From assembly GCA_944322885.1 (NCBI GenBank), contig CALUQH010000035.1, forward strand, positions 1 through 39,020: DNA of 39,020 nucleotides, read 5' to 3'. This DNA is from Candidatus Gastranaerophilales bacterium (GTDB taxonomy: Bacteria; Cyanobacteriota; Vampirovibrionia; Gastranaerophilales; Gastranaerophilaceae). Every line of letters begins with the position of its first letter. Position 1 is the stretch's first letter. Positions 23,987 to 32,465 of the stretch are shown piece by piece. Under the pieces are notes generated by a model. It was given only the letters and a program-made list of their open reading frames with translations, had not been told where the DNA came from and ran no database searches. The translations under genes were made by a program, and so were the position numbers.

Positions 23987-25078
23987 CTATTTAACGGCAC
24001 TTGTAAACATTTTTTCTTTTTTAAGAGTAATAATTTCATCCGTTCTGACAACAGCTTGAGATTTTTTAGAAATCATTGCACGTTTCTTTCTCATAAGCAT
24101 ATCGACAAATGCTTCCAATCGGGTTATAAATCCAGCTTCTCCGGTATGTTCGTCTATTGTCAGATGAATTAATGGCATGTTTTTTTCTTTACAATGATAA
24201 GCTATTTCATCAACCATCAAAGAATCCGGTCCGCAGCCGAATGCTGACAATGCAATAATACCGTCAACCTTGCGGTTATTTAAAAAATGTGCAGCTGTTC
24301 CTGTTAATTCCAATTCATTTGCCCAATATTGAATTTCATCAAGGTTTTCTATAGCATTCAATGCATCCTCACGGGAAACATTCAAAGATGTATAAACTTT
24401 TACATCCATTTTTTCAAGCTTTTTGATTATATCCAAAGAAATTCTCTCGTCAAAAAGATTATACCCATGCCCCATAATAACAACAGATAAAGGTTTAACA
24501 ATATCAGCGGTTTTATTTACATATCTGCCGTTTACTGCATTATCCAGAGCTTCATGATAAGGCAGACCGGCTTGAGTCATTTTAAAAAAATTGTCATACA
24601 GCTCAAAACCTTTTTGCACGGCTTTTTTTATTTCTTTTTTATTGGTAATACCGAATGCCAGCGCAGTCTCAATACAAAAATCATTCAATCCGATATTTTC
24701 TGTCTTGTCCAGAGTCGGCTCAATCATTGTAAACTCACGGTCAATTACGTTTCTGATAATCTCTGGCAGCCCTCTTATTTTGCTGCAGTTGTTAATTTTG
24801 TAACCAGTTGATTGAATTGACGGGACAAAAATACATTCACAGCCTTTGTCCAAAAGATTTACAACATGCCCGACATAAACTTTTATAGGAAGACAGGTAT
24901 CGGAAACAACATACTTTGCACCTTCATTAATAATTTTTGTTGTAGTTTTATCAGACAGTATAACTTCAATACCTAAAGAATTGAAGAACCCTAAATAAAA
25001 AGGATAGTTATTATAATATGAAATTGCTCTTGGGATTCCGACTCTGCGGGGAAAAGATTTATTCATTATTGTTTGCAC
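23987..25078 (-). CDS. 2-hydroxyacyl-CoA dehydratase activase-related protein (DUF2229-like), copy A
   Basis: A DUF2229-type protein of about 360 residues. It opens RRVGIPRAISYYNNYPFYLGFFNSLG, the family's N-terminal signature. SDTCLPIKVYVGHV and NNCSKIRGL carry likely Fe-S cysteines, and ALSAFGCGPDSLMVDEIAYHC another pair. LTIDEHTGEAGFITRLEAF matches the C-terminal block of copy B. The ATPase half that usually accompanies this domain is missing. The start is uncertain: GTG at 25078 lies 2 nt after the expected transcription start, while the ATG at 25066 has no better ribosome-binding site. It is the first gene of the activase-PHP-activase operon. Confidence 0.82.
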   Translation of the reverse strand: MQTIMNKSFPRRVGIPRAISYYNNYPFYLGFFNSLGIEVILSDKTTTKIINEGAKYVVSDTCLPIKVYVGHVVNLLDKGCECIFVPSIQSTGYKINNCSKIRGLPEIIRNVIDREFTMIEPTLDKTENIGLNDFCIETALAFGITNKKEIKKAVQKGFELYDNFFKMTQAGLPYHEALDNAVNGRYVNKTADIVKPLSVVIMGHGYNLFDERISLDIIKKLEKMDVKVYTSLNVSREDALNAIENLDEIQYWANELELTGTAAHFLNNRKVDGIIALSAFGCGPDSLMVDEIAYHCKEKNMPLIHLTIDEHTGEAGFITRLEAFVDMLMRKKRAMISKKSQAVVRTDEIITLKKEKMFTSAVK

Positions 25079-25086
25079 AACCCTGT

Positions 25087-25092
25087 ATTATA
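25087..25092 (-). promoter_or_regulatory. -10 box of the activase-PHP-activase operon
   Basis: A minus-strand TATAAT lies eight bases before the GTG at 25078, so the message would be leaderless or nearly so. No -35 box is clear. Confidence 0.4.
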
Positions 25093-25161
25093 AAATTTCT
25101 ACAACTGATATTCCGGAGCATACTACAAGCATAGAAAAGAAGCAAATAAAAAAATTAAAAT

Positions 25162-25938
25162 CTAACAATTAATAAGATCTACGCCTTTTTGTTCCGGAGT
25201 CCCATTCAATAGTTTTGAGAATATACTTCGCATCGGAAGTTTAGGATTGTAATCAGGCGTATCTACAAATTCTTTTAAGTTAATTTCCCCTATTTTTTTA
25301 GCATCATTAATACTTATGTTATAAGGATAAATATATTCAATAGCTTCTTTTCTCTGTTTAAACAGAGATGATTTGCTCGCAGGTTCACCATATTCCAAAT
25401 GTAAAGCTAGTTTAGGACAAATTTTATCAACTGCAAATTTCACGGCCTTAGCTTCTGACAAACCTTCTTCCATCTTTAAATTAATAAAATTATCTATTTT
25501 AGGAGTCATTTTTGAACTGAAACATTTTAACATGATATTTTGACTGCGTATTGAAAGTTTACGTTTATCTAATTTATCAGTAGGAATTCGCAAAATAACA
25601 AGTTCATCCTCTCCTTTTGCAGCATGCTCTACAAGTTTTTCTATCAAAGAATAATAGTATCTTGATTTTAAACGGCTCCAGATTTTAAATAAATTTGTCA
25701 GTTCAACAGCAAATATACCTGCTCCGAACAAATCATCCTGATAAGGAAAAATAAAACCAGACTTTTTAATAGAGTTATAAGCTGATTTAGATGTCAAATG
25801 ATATATAAACCGCGGGACTTTATGCTTTCCTATTACCGGCGTACGAGGGCATAGTGGAACATTTTGTATTTTTATCATTCTTTGATTAATCCTTTTATAA
25901 TTTTTACAAAAATCTGTAAACAAATTTTTTTGCGTCAC
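25162..25938 (-). CDS. Unknown protein with a possible ADP-ribosyltransferase-like (ART) fold
   Basis: About 258 residues; no confident family. The segment PRFIYHLTSKSAYNSIKKSGFI, then GAGIFAVEL, then ELVILRIPTDKL matches the order of elements in ART/KptA-like folds (yHxTs...sIxxxGl, ...ixV). I see no signal peptide or membrane helix. The first 45 residues are basic. A GTG at 25938 is the longest start, but it lacks a ribosome-binding site; an ATG about 20 codons in is possible. It is divergent from rarA with about 60 bp between. It could be an RNA 2'-phosphotransferase-like enzyme or a DarT/toxin-like transferase, or a false likeness. Confidence 0.45.
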   Translation of the reverse strand: MTQKNLFTDFCKNYKRINQRMIKIQNVPLCPRTPVIGKHKVPRFIYHLTSKSAYNSIKKSGFIFPYQDDLFGAGIFAVELTNLFKIWSRLKSRYYYSLIEKLVEHAAKGEDELVILRIPTDKLDKRKLSIRSQNIMLKCFSSKMTPKIDNFINLKMEEGLSEAKAVKFAVDKICPKLALHLEYGEPASKSSLFKQRKEAIEYIYPYNISINDAKKIGEINLKEFVDTPDYNPKLPMRSIFSKLLNGTPEQKGVDLINC

Positions 25939-25973
25939 AAAAGAGTGTTTACCATAAGTGTTAAATTTTTAAG

Positions 25974-25982
25974 TGATATAAT
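25974..25982 (+). promoter_or_regulatory. Extended -10 promoter of rarA
   Basis: TGA-TATAAT (hexamer 25977-25982) is an extended -10 without a -35 match. It predicts a 13-nt leader holding AAAAGG before the ATG, so this gene keeps a ribosome-binding site, unlike the leaderless set. Confidence 0.55.
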
Positions 25983-26001
25983 ATAAAATAAAAGGATTAA
26001 T

Positions 26002-27318
26002 ATGGAGCAAAAATCTCTTTTTGAAAATGAAAACAATCAGCCTCTGGCATCAAGAATGAGACCGCGCGATTTGGATGAATTTGCCGGTCAGCAGCATTTG
26101 ATAGGCGAAGGGAAAATACTTAGAAAATTTATAGAAGAAGATAAAATTTCCTCAATGATTTTCTGGGGGCCGCCGGGTGTGGGCAAAACTACTCTTGCAA
26201 GCATTATAGCAAACAGAACAAATTCTGCATTTATAACATTTTCTGCTGTCACAAGCGGGATTAAAGAGATTAAAACAGTTATGACGCAGGCTGAAACCGC
26301 GCGTAAAATGGGGCAGAAAACGATTGTTTTTGTTGATGAAATTCACAGATTTAATAAAGCTCAGCAGGATGCATTTCTGCCGTTTGTGGAAAAAGGAAGT
26401 ATTATTTTAATCGGCGCGACAACAGAAAATCCATCGTTTGAAGTCAATGGTGCGCTTCTTTCAAGATGTAAGGTTTTTGTACTTCAGGGGTTAAAAACAG
26501 AAGATTTGGTTAAACTTTTAAAGCGCGCAATTACTGATAAGCGCGGTTTTGGCAGCCAAACAATACACATAAACGACGATCAGCTTGAAATTATTGCGAA
26601 ATTTGCCAACGGAGATGCAAGAAATGCACTTTCCACTCTTGAAATGGTTATACTGAACGGAGAAGTATCACAAAACGGAGAAATAACCGTAACCGAAGAA
26701 ACTCTTGAGCAGTGTATATCTAAAAAATCTCTGCTTTATGACAAAAACGGAGAAGAACATTACAATATAATATCTGCATTACATAAATCTATGAGGAATT
26801 CCGATCCTGATGCGGCAGTATACTGGCTTGCAAGAATGCTTGAAGCCGGAGAAGACCCTCTGTATATAGCAAGACGCGTAACAAGATTTGCAAGCGAAGA
26901 TGTCGGGTTAGCCGATCCGCATGCTCTCGAAATTGCTGTTGCAGCATATCATGCCTGTCATTTTATAGGAATGCCCGAATGCTCCGTACACTTAACTCAG
27001 GCTGTTATCTATATGTCTCTTGCTCCAAAATCTAATGCCATGGAAGTAGCATATAATACAGCTAAAGCAGATGCAATAAAGGAGCTTGCTGAACCTGTTC
27101 CGCTTGTTATAAGAAATGCCCCGACAAAGCTTATGCGGGAGCTAAATTACGGTAAAGGCTACCAGTACGCTCATGATACGGAAGAAAAATTAACAAACAT
27201 GCAGTGCCTTCCCGATTCTCTGCTCGGCAGAGAATATTACCGCCCGACAGAACAAGGGTTGGAAGCTAAATATAAAGCCAAGTTAGAAAAAATTAAAGAG
27301 TGGAAAAGAACACATTAA
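26002..27318 (+). CDS. rarA: Replication-associated recombination ATPase RarA (MgsA)
   Basis: A 438-residue AAA+ clamp-loader-like ATPase acting at stalled replication forks. Walker A is GPPGVGKT (residues 56-63), Walker B is VFVDEIHRF, sensor 1 is [14 protein letters not shown], and the arginine-finger region is LLSRCKVF. The C-terminal MgsA domain is typical ([27 protein letters not shown], then APKSNA). Length is standard. AAAGG lies in a short leader before the ATG. The stop overlaps the convergent transporter gene by 4 bp. Highly conserved, with no oddities. Confidence 0.96.
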   Translation: MEQKSLFENENNQPLASRMRPRDLDEFAGQQHLIGEGKILRKFIEEDKISSMIFWGPPGVGKTTLASIIANRTNSAFITFSAVTSGIKEIKTVMTQAETARKMGQKTIVFVDEIHRFNKAQQDAFLPFVEKGSIILIGATTENPSFEVNGALLSRCKVFVLQGLKTEDLVKLLKRAITDKRGFGSQTIHINDDQLEIIAKFANGDARNALSTLEMVILNGEVSQNGEITVTEETLEQCISKKSLLYDKNGEEHYNIISALHKSMRNSDPDAAVYWLARMLEAGEDPLYIARRVTRFASEDVGLADPHALEIAVAAYHACHFIGMPECSVHLTQAVIYMSLAPKSNAMEVAYNTAKADAIKELAEPVPLVIRNAPTKLMRELNYGKGYQYAHDTEEKLTNMQCLPDSLLGREYYRPTEQGLEAKYKAKLEKIKEWKRTH

Positions 27319-28238
27319 AAACTCTTTGAAATTGTTTCTTTAACTGAACCGCGAGAATTCGGTAAATTTTTTCTTGTTACCGCAAGAAATACACCGAACA
27401 GAATTAAAAGAACCCCAATTGAAATTCTTAAAGTTAAATGCTCATTAAAAAATACAATCCCGAAAAATATTGCGGTCAAGGGTTCTAATGCTCCAAGGAT
27501 AGCCGTTTTTGTCGAACCGATAAGTTTAATTGCAACATTTATTGTTTCCAGCGATATAATTGTAGGAAGCAGTGCAAGGCCCGTTACATAAAGCCACAAT
27601 ACCGGTTTGTCAAGAATTTGCAGTTCGGTACAGAATTTTAAATTGATAATATATACAAGAAGCCCGAAAAGCATTACATAAAAACTCATTTTTAAACTGT
27701 TCATGTGTTTAATTGTTTTAATATTCTTAACCCCGACAATATATAAAGCATACAAAAGCGCAGATGCAAAAACCGCAGTAACACCATGTATATTTAAACT
27801 CATTCCCGACTTGCCATGATATAAAAAAACAATACCAGTAAAAGTCAACATAATTGAAAAAATTACAGTTTTTGTCATTTTTTCTTTAAAAAACAAAGAC
27901 ATTATAATAGCGACAAGCACGGGATAAATAAAAAGAATTGTACATGCTATTCCTGCTTCAATATATTTAAAAGCTTCAAAAAGCGTCAGAGATGAGAGAG
28001 AAAAAAACAACCCTAAAATTAAAAGGAAGAAAAACTCCTTGAGCGTAATATGCAAAGACATTTTTTTTATAAACTTGAGCCAGATTCCGTATAGCAAAAC
28101 AGCAATTGCATACCTGTAAAACAATACGGAATTAACACCTATTCCGTTTGCAAACAAAGGGAGTGCAAACAGGGGATTTGTTCCGTAGCTCGCCGAAGCT
28201 ATTGCCCCGTTGATTATACCTTTTGTGTTCCTTTTCAT
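27315..28238 (-). CDS. EamA/DMT-family transporter
   Basis: A 307-residue inner-membrane transporter with ten predicted helices arranged as two EamA repeats (about 10-140 and 150-285). YIEAGIACTILFIYPVLVAI and GALEPLTAIFFGIVFF are family hallmarks at the ends of each repeat. Members export amino acids, nucleotides or other metabolites. GAGGAG lies six bases before the ATG. It converges on rarA and diverges from tyrA, with about 75 bp between. The substrate is unknown. Confidence 0.9.
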   Translation of the reverse strand: MKRNTKGIINGAIASASYGTNPLFALPLFANGIGVNSVLFYRYAIAVLLYGIWLKFIKKMSLHITLKEFFFLLILGLFFSLSSLTLFEAFKYIEAGIACTILFIYPVLVAIIMSLFFKEKMTKTVIFSIMLTFTGIVFLYHGKSGMSLNIHGVTAVFASALLYALYIVGVKNIKTIKHMNSLKMSFYVMLFGLLVYIINLKFCTELQILDKPVLWLYVTGLALLPTIISLETINVAIKLIGSTKTAILGALEPLTAIFFGIVFFNEHLTLRISIGVLLILFGVFLAVTRKNLPNSRGSVKETISKSF

Positions 28239-28300
28239 CCAATCTCCTCAATTATAACAATATATATTAAGGAGATAAAAAAATCAATTTAAAAATTTAA

Positions 28301-28309
28301 TGCTATAAT
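28301..28309 (+). promoter_or_regulatory. Extended -10 promoter predicting leaderless tyrA mRNA
   Basis: TGC-TATAAT (hexamer 28304-28309) is followed by exactly six bases and the ATG at 28316. With the usual start-site spacing, transcription begins at the A of the start codon. No ribosome-binding site is present. Confidence 0.6.
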
Positions 28310-28315
28310 GAATTT

Positions 28316-29083
28316 ATGAAAATAGGAATTATCGGTTTAGGCCTTATAGGCGGCTCATTATTTAAAGATTTAAGAAAAGCTTATGATGTAATTGCAGTAT
28401 CTCAATCACAAAGCGGAGAAAACATTTTTAAATCTTATGATGTTTTAAAAGACAGAGATATTGTCTTTGTCTGCACTCCGATGAATAAAACTTTAAATGT
28501 GCTTGATGAACTTGAAAATATTTTACCGCCTGAAACCACGGTTACAGATGTCTGCAGTCTGAAAGAATTTGTATGCAAAAAGAAACGTCCTTACAATTTT
28601 ATTCCTTCTCACCCTATGGCCGGAACCGAACATAAAGGATATGAAAACTCGTTTGAAGGCCTTTTTAAAGGAGCAAAATGGGTAATTATCGGAAGGCAGG
28701 AGGACAAGAAGGCAAGAGGGCAGGCTTTATTAATAGAAATTATCAATTACGTCGGTGCAAAACCGGTTTTTATGACTGCACAGGAACATGATGAGGCAGC
28801 GGCAATGATTTCCCACATGCCCATGGTTATCGCACAGGCCCTAATGCTTGCGGCAAAAGATAATCATGCGGCACTTGAAATTGCATCAAGCGGTTTTCGC
28901 GACATGACACGCCTTGCACTTTCTAACGAAGAAATGGCCTGCGATATGGTTTCCATGAACCACAAAAATATAGAGCAGGCGATTTTAAAGCTCTATAAAG
29001 CAGTTGGGGATTTGACACGCGGGGATTATCCAAAAACTATCGGAGAAATCAAACAGATACGCTCAAAAATGTTTTTGAAATAG
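28316..29083 (+). CDS. tyrA: Prephenate/arogenate dehydrogenase
   Basis: A 255-residue NAD(P)-dependent dehydrogenase of tyrosine biosynthesis. The Rossmann loop is GLGLIGGS at residues 7-14, VFVCTPMNKT ends the nucleotide fold, and SHPMAGTEHKGYENS holds the catalytic histidine. The all-helical dimerisation half includes MISHMPMVIAQAL and SSGFRDMTRLA. It is on the short side but complete, and has no ACT domain, so tyrosine feedback control through that domain is absent. Choice between prephenate and arogenate cannot be made by eye. The message is probably leaderless. ruvC follows after 40 bp with its own promoter. Confidence 0.92.
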   Translation: MKIGIIGLGLIGGSLFKDLRKAYDVIAVSQSQSGENIFKSYDVLKDRDIVFVCTPMNKTLNVLDELENILPPETTVTDVCSLKEFVCKKKRPYNFIPSHPMAGTEHKGYENSFEGLFKGAKWVIIGRQEDKKARGQALLIEIINYVGAKPVFMTAQEHDEAAAMISHMPMVIAQALMLAAKDNHAALEIASSGFRDMTRLALSNEEMACDMVSMNHKNIEQAILKLYKAVGDLTRGDYPKTIGEIKQIRSKMFLK

Positions 29084-29108
29084 TAATAAATTTATTTTCT
29101 TAAAATTA

Positions 29109-29117
29109 TGATATAAT
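29109..29117 (+). promoter_or_regulatory. Extended -10 promoter predicting leaderless ruvC mRNA
   Basis: TGA-TATAAT (hexamer 29112-29117) is followed by exactly six bases and the ATG at 29124. No ribosome-binding site and no -35 match are seen. Confidence 0.6.
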
Positions 29118-29123
29118 ATTTGC

Positions 29124-29594
29124 ATGAAGATTTTAGGAATTGATCCTGGGCTTGGAATAGTAGGCTACTCTATTGTTGAATATGATGGAGAAACACCCGT
29201 ACTTTTGCATTCAGGCTCTATACAAACACAAAAAGGCGCAAGGGAATCTGCAAGATTATTAGAAATATTTAACGATATGAACTCTATCGTTGACAGATAT
29301 AAACCGGATTGTGCTGCAATTGAAAAACTGTTCTTCTTCCGCAACAGAACAACTGTTATGCCGGTTGCCCATGCCCGCGGAGTTATTCTGACGGTATTAG
29401 AAAAATTCGGGGTGCCGATTTACGAATACACACCCATGGAAGTTAAACAGGTCTTAACAGGATACGGCAGAGCCGACAAAAAAGAAGTGGAACAAATGGT
29501 CAAATTATCTCTCGGCGTTGATGCTTTGCCAAAACTTGACGACACTGTAGATTCTATTGCGATTGCAATTTGTCATACAAGGACAAGAGTATGA
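29124..29594 (+). CDS. ruvC: Holliday junction resolvase RuvC, copy 1
   Basis: A 156-residue RuvC endonuclease. The catalytic acidic residues are all visible: Asp7 in GIDPG, Glu67 in AAIEKLFF, and Asp140 and Asp143 in LDDTVDSIAIAICH. The TTVMPVAHARGV and YGRADKKEV stretches are family-specific. It is somewhat shorter than the E. coli protein (173) at the C-terminus. A second copy at 38236 differs at only 11 of the first 153 residues, while the DNA differs at about one base in five. The stop overlaps the metalloprotease start (ATGA). ruvA and ruvB are not in the window. Confidence 0.95.
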   Translation: MKILGIDPGLGIVGYSIVEYDGETPVLLHSGSIQTQKGARESARLLEIFNDMNSIVDRYKPDCAAIEKLFFFRNRTTVMPVAHARGVILTVLEKFGVPIYEYTPMEVKQVLTGYGRADKKEVEQMVKLSLGVDALPKLDDTVDSIAIAICHTRTRV

Positions 29595-30913
29595 ATTATA
29601 TAATAAGATTTATTATAATTTTTGTTATTTTAAACATTATATTTTCTGTTTTTAACTTCTATAATACAGAAAACCAATGGAACTCCACAAACAACAGTAC
29701 AGGGACTTTGACACAAACCCGTACAGACGTTGAACGGCAGAAAAAAACAGAAAATCACTCCTTCATTAACAATAATACCAAGCCTCTGCCCGAAAAAATC
29801 AGTACGGATTTCCCAGGCAACTACATAGACAGGGCTATTTCTTACGGACACTTATACCGCTGGCACCCCGACACTTTCCCGTTGAAAGTTTATATTGAAA
29901 ATAACCCCGAACTTCCTGATTATTATTACAAAGAAGTAAAAAAAGCTTTTATGCAGTGGCAAAAAGCCAGCAAAAATTACATTACATTTGTTTTTGAAGA
30001 TGTTAAAGACCGCGCGGATATAAGATGTACATTCCCGAAAAATTTTGACAGAGAAATTTCAGACGACGCTATGACTGCAGGTCTAAGCAGTTTTGAAATT
30101 AATAATGATTTAATCTTATATTCTAAAATTGAACTTGCAGTTTATAATTCCAAAAATAAATACTTAAAACCCAAACAGCTTTATCATTGTGCATTGCATG
30201 AAATCGGTCATTCTCTCGGGCTTAAGGGACATAGCGCAAATCCAAACGATATTATGTACCCCTCTGCAAAACACTACAAAGCTAAAATAAGCCTCGGGGA
30301 TATAAGCACTTTAAGACTTTTATATTCAATAGTACCTGACATTTCGAATAAAACATTTTCACAGGAAGATAAACAAAATTTAGCGCAAGCATCCGACATT
30401 TTAGGAGACTATAAAGGGAGAATACCAATTGAACTGCAAAATACCAGAGAAGATATTCAAAATTCAAGAGCTTCGAAAGATAAAGTAGGAAGAATTGCAG
30501 CGCTTTATTACGCAATGAAAAATTATGAAGCGGCTGCACAAAACTATAAAAAATTACTTGTTTCTGTTGATGATATAGAAACAAAATCAAGCATTTATTA
30601 CAACCTTGCCCTTTCTTATAAAAATTTGAATGACTACGATGAAGCTTTAAAAGCTGCTCAGCAGGCTTACAGACTAGATAGTAATTCTGATAAAGGTGCT
30701 TTGTTAGCAGAGCTTTACTACGATACAGGCGATTATGAAAGTGCAAAAAAATTAGCAATCAATGTTTTAGAAGTTTCTCCGAAAACTTATAATATGTATA
30801 TAGTACTTGGGCAAATATATAAAGCAGAAAAAAATTGGAAAGAAATGGACGCTCTCGCAGACAAAGCAAAGCTTAATTTCCCTGAAAACCCACCGATTTA
30901 TCGAACTGAATAA
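29591..30913 (+). CDS. Membrane-anchored matrixin-like zinc metalloprotease with TPR repeats
   Basis: About 440 residues. An N-terminal hydrophobic helix (FIIIFVILNIIFSVF) acts as anchor or signal, followed by a Ser/Thr/Asn-rich linker. The metzincin-type domain (about 85-240) has the zinc site HEIGHSLGLKGHS and a Met-turn IMYPS, the form common in cyanobacterial matrixin-like proteins. The C-terminal 180 residues carry TPR-like helices (YYNLALSYKNLNDYDEALKAAQQAY, then LLAELYYDTGDYESAKK), so it may bind partner proteins. I start at the ATG at 29591, which overlaps the ruvC stop by 4 bp; earlier non-ATG starts lie inside ruvC. Probably extracytoplasmic. Nothing links it to DNA repair, so coupling to ruvC looks incidental. 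Confidence 0.85.
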   Translation: MNYIIRFIIIFVILNIIFSVFNFYNTENQWNSTNNSTGTLTQTRTDVERQKKTENHSFINNNTKPLPEKISTDFPGNYIDRAISYGHLYRWHPDTFPLKVYIENNPELPDYYYKEVKKAFMQWQKASKNYITFVFEDVKDRADIRCTFPKNFDREISDDAMTAGLSSFEINNDLILYSKIELAVYNSKNKYLKPKQLYHCALHEIGHSLGLKGHSANPNDIMYPSAKHYKAKISLGDISTLRLLYSIVPDISNKTFSQEDKQNLAQASDILGDYKGRIPIELQNTREDIQNSRASKDKVGRIAALYYAMKNYEAAAQNYKKLLVSVDDIETKSSIYYNLALSYKNLNDYDEALKAAQQAYRLDSNSDKGALLAELYYDTGDYESAKKLAINVLEVSPKTYNMYIVLGQIYKAEKNWKEMDALADKAKLNFPENPPIYRTE

Positions 30914-30916
30914 TTG

Positions 30917-30945
30917 TTGCCTTACACATGCCCCTATGATATAAT
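30917..30945 (+). promoter_or_regulatory. Promoter predicting a leaderless mRNA for the small membrane protein
   Basis: TTGCCT (30917-30922), a 17-bp spacer ending in TGA, and TATAAT (30940-30945) are followed by exactly six bases and the ATG at 30952. Both hexamers and the extended -10 are present, making this one of the best examples of the leaderless pattern. Confidence 0.65.
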
Positions 30946-30951
30946 AAATTC

Positions 30952-31401
30952 ATGAATATTAACTATACGCTTTTAAGACAAATCTCTGTATTGAGCTTAT
31001 TTTTCGGAGCATTGCTCGGAGCCGTTACACTAATTCCTTATATCGGAACTTTTTCATTTATATTCTTAATTTGTTTTATAGCACCTCTTGTTATATGGAT
31101 TTTGATTAAATATAACTGCTTATCGCTGAATTCAATTAAAGACAGTGTAATTGTCGGAGCTATAGCAGGTTTTGTTGCATATATGGGATTTTCTATAATT
31201 TATGTACCGGTTTCTGTTGTGTTGATGAAATTTTTTCATCTTGCAGCAAATTACGGCGTCGGATTGATGCTTCAAAATGCAAACTTTTTTATTCTCGTTG
31301 TAATTTCAATGTTCTTAGGTGTTTTAGGAGCAACAGTTAATGCATTTTCAGGATTTTTAACATTTTGCGTGATAGATTTAGTTAATTCAGTGAGGAAATA
31401 A
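30952..31401 (+). CDS. Four-helix membrane protein, paralogue of the gene at the right edge (copy 1)
   Basis: A 149-residue hydrophobic protein that I do not recognise as a named family. Four membrane helices are apparent (about 12-32, 35-52, 65-92, 108-140), with a conserved-looking KDSVIVGAIAGFVAYMGFS segment. There is no signal peptide beyond the first helix. A paralogue begins at 38718, about 80% identical over 101 residues, and there it follows ruvC directly. Here the metalloprotease gene separates it from ruvC copy 1, and it has its own promoter. mtnA follows after 5 bp, so the two are co-transcribed. Confidence 0.75.
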   Translation: MNINYTLLRQISVLSLFFGALLGAVTLIPYIGTFSFIFLICFIAPLVIWILIKYNCLSLNSIKDSVIVGAIAGFVAYMGFSIIYVPVSVVLMKFFHLAANYGVGLMLQNANFFILVVISMFLGVLGATVNAFSGFLTFCVIDLVNSVRK

Positions 31402-31406
31402 TAAAA

Positions 31407-32465
31407 ATGGCAGAATTTCATTCAAAAATAAAAACAATAGAGTGGGTGGATAATTATTCAAAAATGGTTGATCAAACAGTATTGCCCTACGAATTTAAGT
31501 ATGTAAATATTACAACAGGGCAAGAGATGTTTGATGCCATAAAAACAATGATTGTAAGAGGTGCTCCGGCAATCGGTGTTGCAGGCGCGCACGGAGTTGT
31601 CTTATATGCACAGGAACTCGCAAAAGAAAATCTTTCTCGCGATGAATTTGTAAAAAAGCTTCTTGAAAAAGCTGACTATATGGCAACATCAAGACCTACT
31701 GCGGTAAATTTAATGTGGGCCGTTGAAAAACAAAAAGAAATAATCAAAAATTCTACAGCAGATATTAAAGGTATTGTTGAAGGATTAAAGCATAACGCAA
31801 TAAAACTTGAGGATGAAGACATTGCGATTAACAAAAAAATCGGGGATTACGGTGCAGAAGTTGTCCCCAAAGGTGCAACAATTCTGACTCACTGTAATGC
31901 AGGCGGACTTGCAACCGTAGGCTATGGTACAGCCTTGGGAGTTGTACGTTCGGCTTTTGCAAATGACCCGACAATCCAGGTTTTTGCCGATGAAACACGT
32001 CCCAGACAGCAGGGGGCTAGAATTACAACATTTGAACTCACAATGGACGGCATTCCTACAACACTTATAACAGACGGAATGTGTTCGTATTTTATGAAAA
32101 AAGGCATGATTGATATGGTTGTTGTAGGTGCTGACAGAATTGCCGCAAACGGCGATACCGCAAATAAAATCGGAACATATACGGTTGCTATTGCCGCAAA
32201 ATACCACAATATACCTTTTTATGTTGCAGCACCGCTATCCACAATTGATACATCTATCAAAACAGGGGACGAAATTGTCATTGAAGAACGCTCTCACGAA
32301 GAAGTTACCCATATTAACGGTAAAATAATATGCGCTCCTGATGTGAAGGTTATCAATCCCGGATTTGACGTAACACCGCATGAGCTTATTGCAGGAATTA
32401 TTACGGAAAAAGGTATTTTAAGACCGGATTATAACCAATCCATAAAACAGGCCTTTAATTCATAG
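31407..32465 (+). CDS. mtnA: S-methyl-5-thioribose-1-phosphate isomerase
   Basis: A 352-residue enzyme of the eIF2B-alpha/MtnA family, which converts methylthioribose-1-phosphate to methylthioribulose-1-phosphate in methionine salvage. TMIVRGAPAIGVAGAHG is the N-terminal signature. LTHCNAGGLATVGYGTALGV contains the catalytic cysteine (about residue 163), and VVVGADRIAANGDTANKIGTY the catalytic aspartate. Length is standard. It lies 5 bp after the membrane-protein gene and its stop abuts the convergent methyltransferase stop. No other salvage genes are in the window. Ribose-1,5-bisphosphate isomerase is a related alternative, but the motifs favour MtnA. Confidence 0.93.
   Translation: MAEFHSKIKTIEWVDNYSKMVDQTVLPYEFKYVNITTGQEMFDAIKTMIVRGAPAIGVAGAHGVVLYAQELAKENLSRDEFVKKLLEKADYMATSRPTAVNLMWAVEKQKEIIKNSTADIKGIVEGLKHNAIKLEDEDIAINKKIGDYGAEVVPKGATILTHCNAGGLATVGYGTALGVVRSAFANDPTIQVFADETRPRQQGARITTFELTMDGIPTTLITDGMCSYFMKKGMIDMVVVGADRIAANGDTANKIGTYTVAIAAKYHNIPFYVAAPLSTIDTSIKTGDEIVIEERSHEEVTHINGKIICAPDVKVINPGFDVTPHELIAGIITEKGILRPDYNQSIKQAFNS

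Noticed and set aside
24554-24811. Plus-strand reading frames opposite the activase-like gene
   Set aside because: They lie wholly inside a well-supported minus-strand gene, have no ribosome-binding site and encode no recognisable domain. The same holds for other antisense frames such as 31785-32207 and 15703-16122.
25162-25938. Toxin-antitoxin module
   Set aside because: No small partner gene adjoins the ART-like protein; its neighbours are rarA (divergent) and the activase operon.
28690-28725. G/A-rich short repeat inside tyrA (aggcaggagg...aaggcaagaggg)
   Set aside because: It stays in frame within a surface loop of a normal-length protein and has no copies elsewhere in the window; probably ordinary coding sequence.
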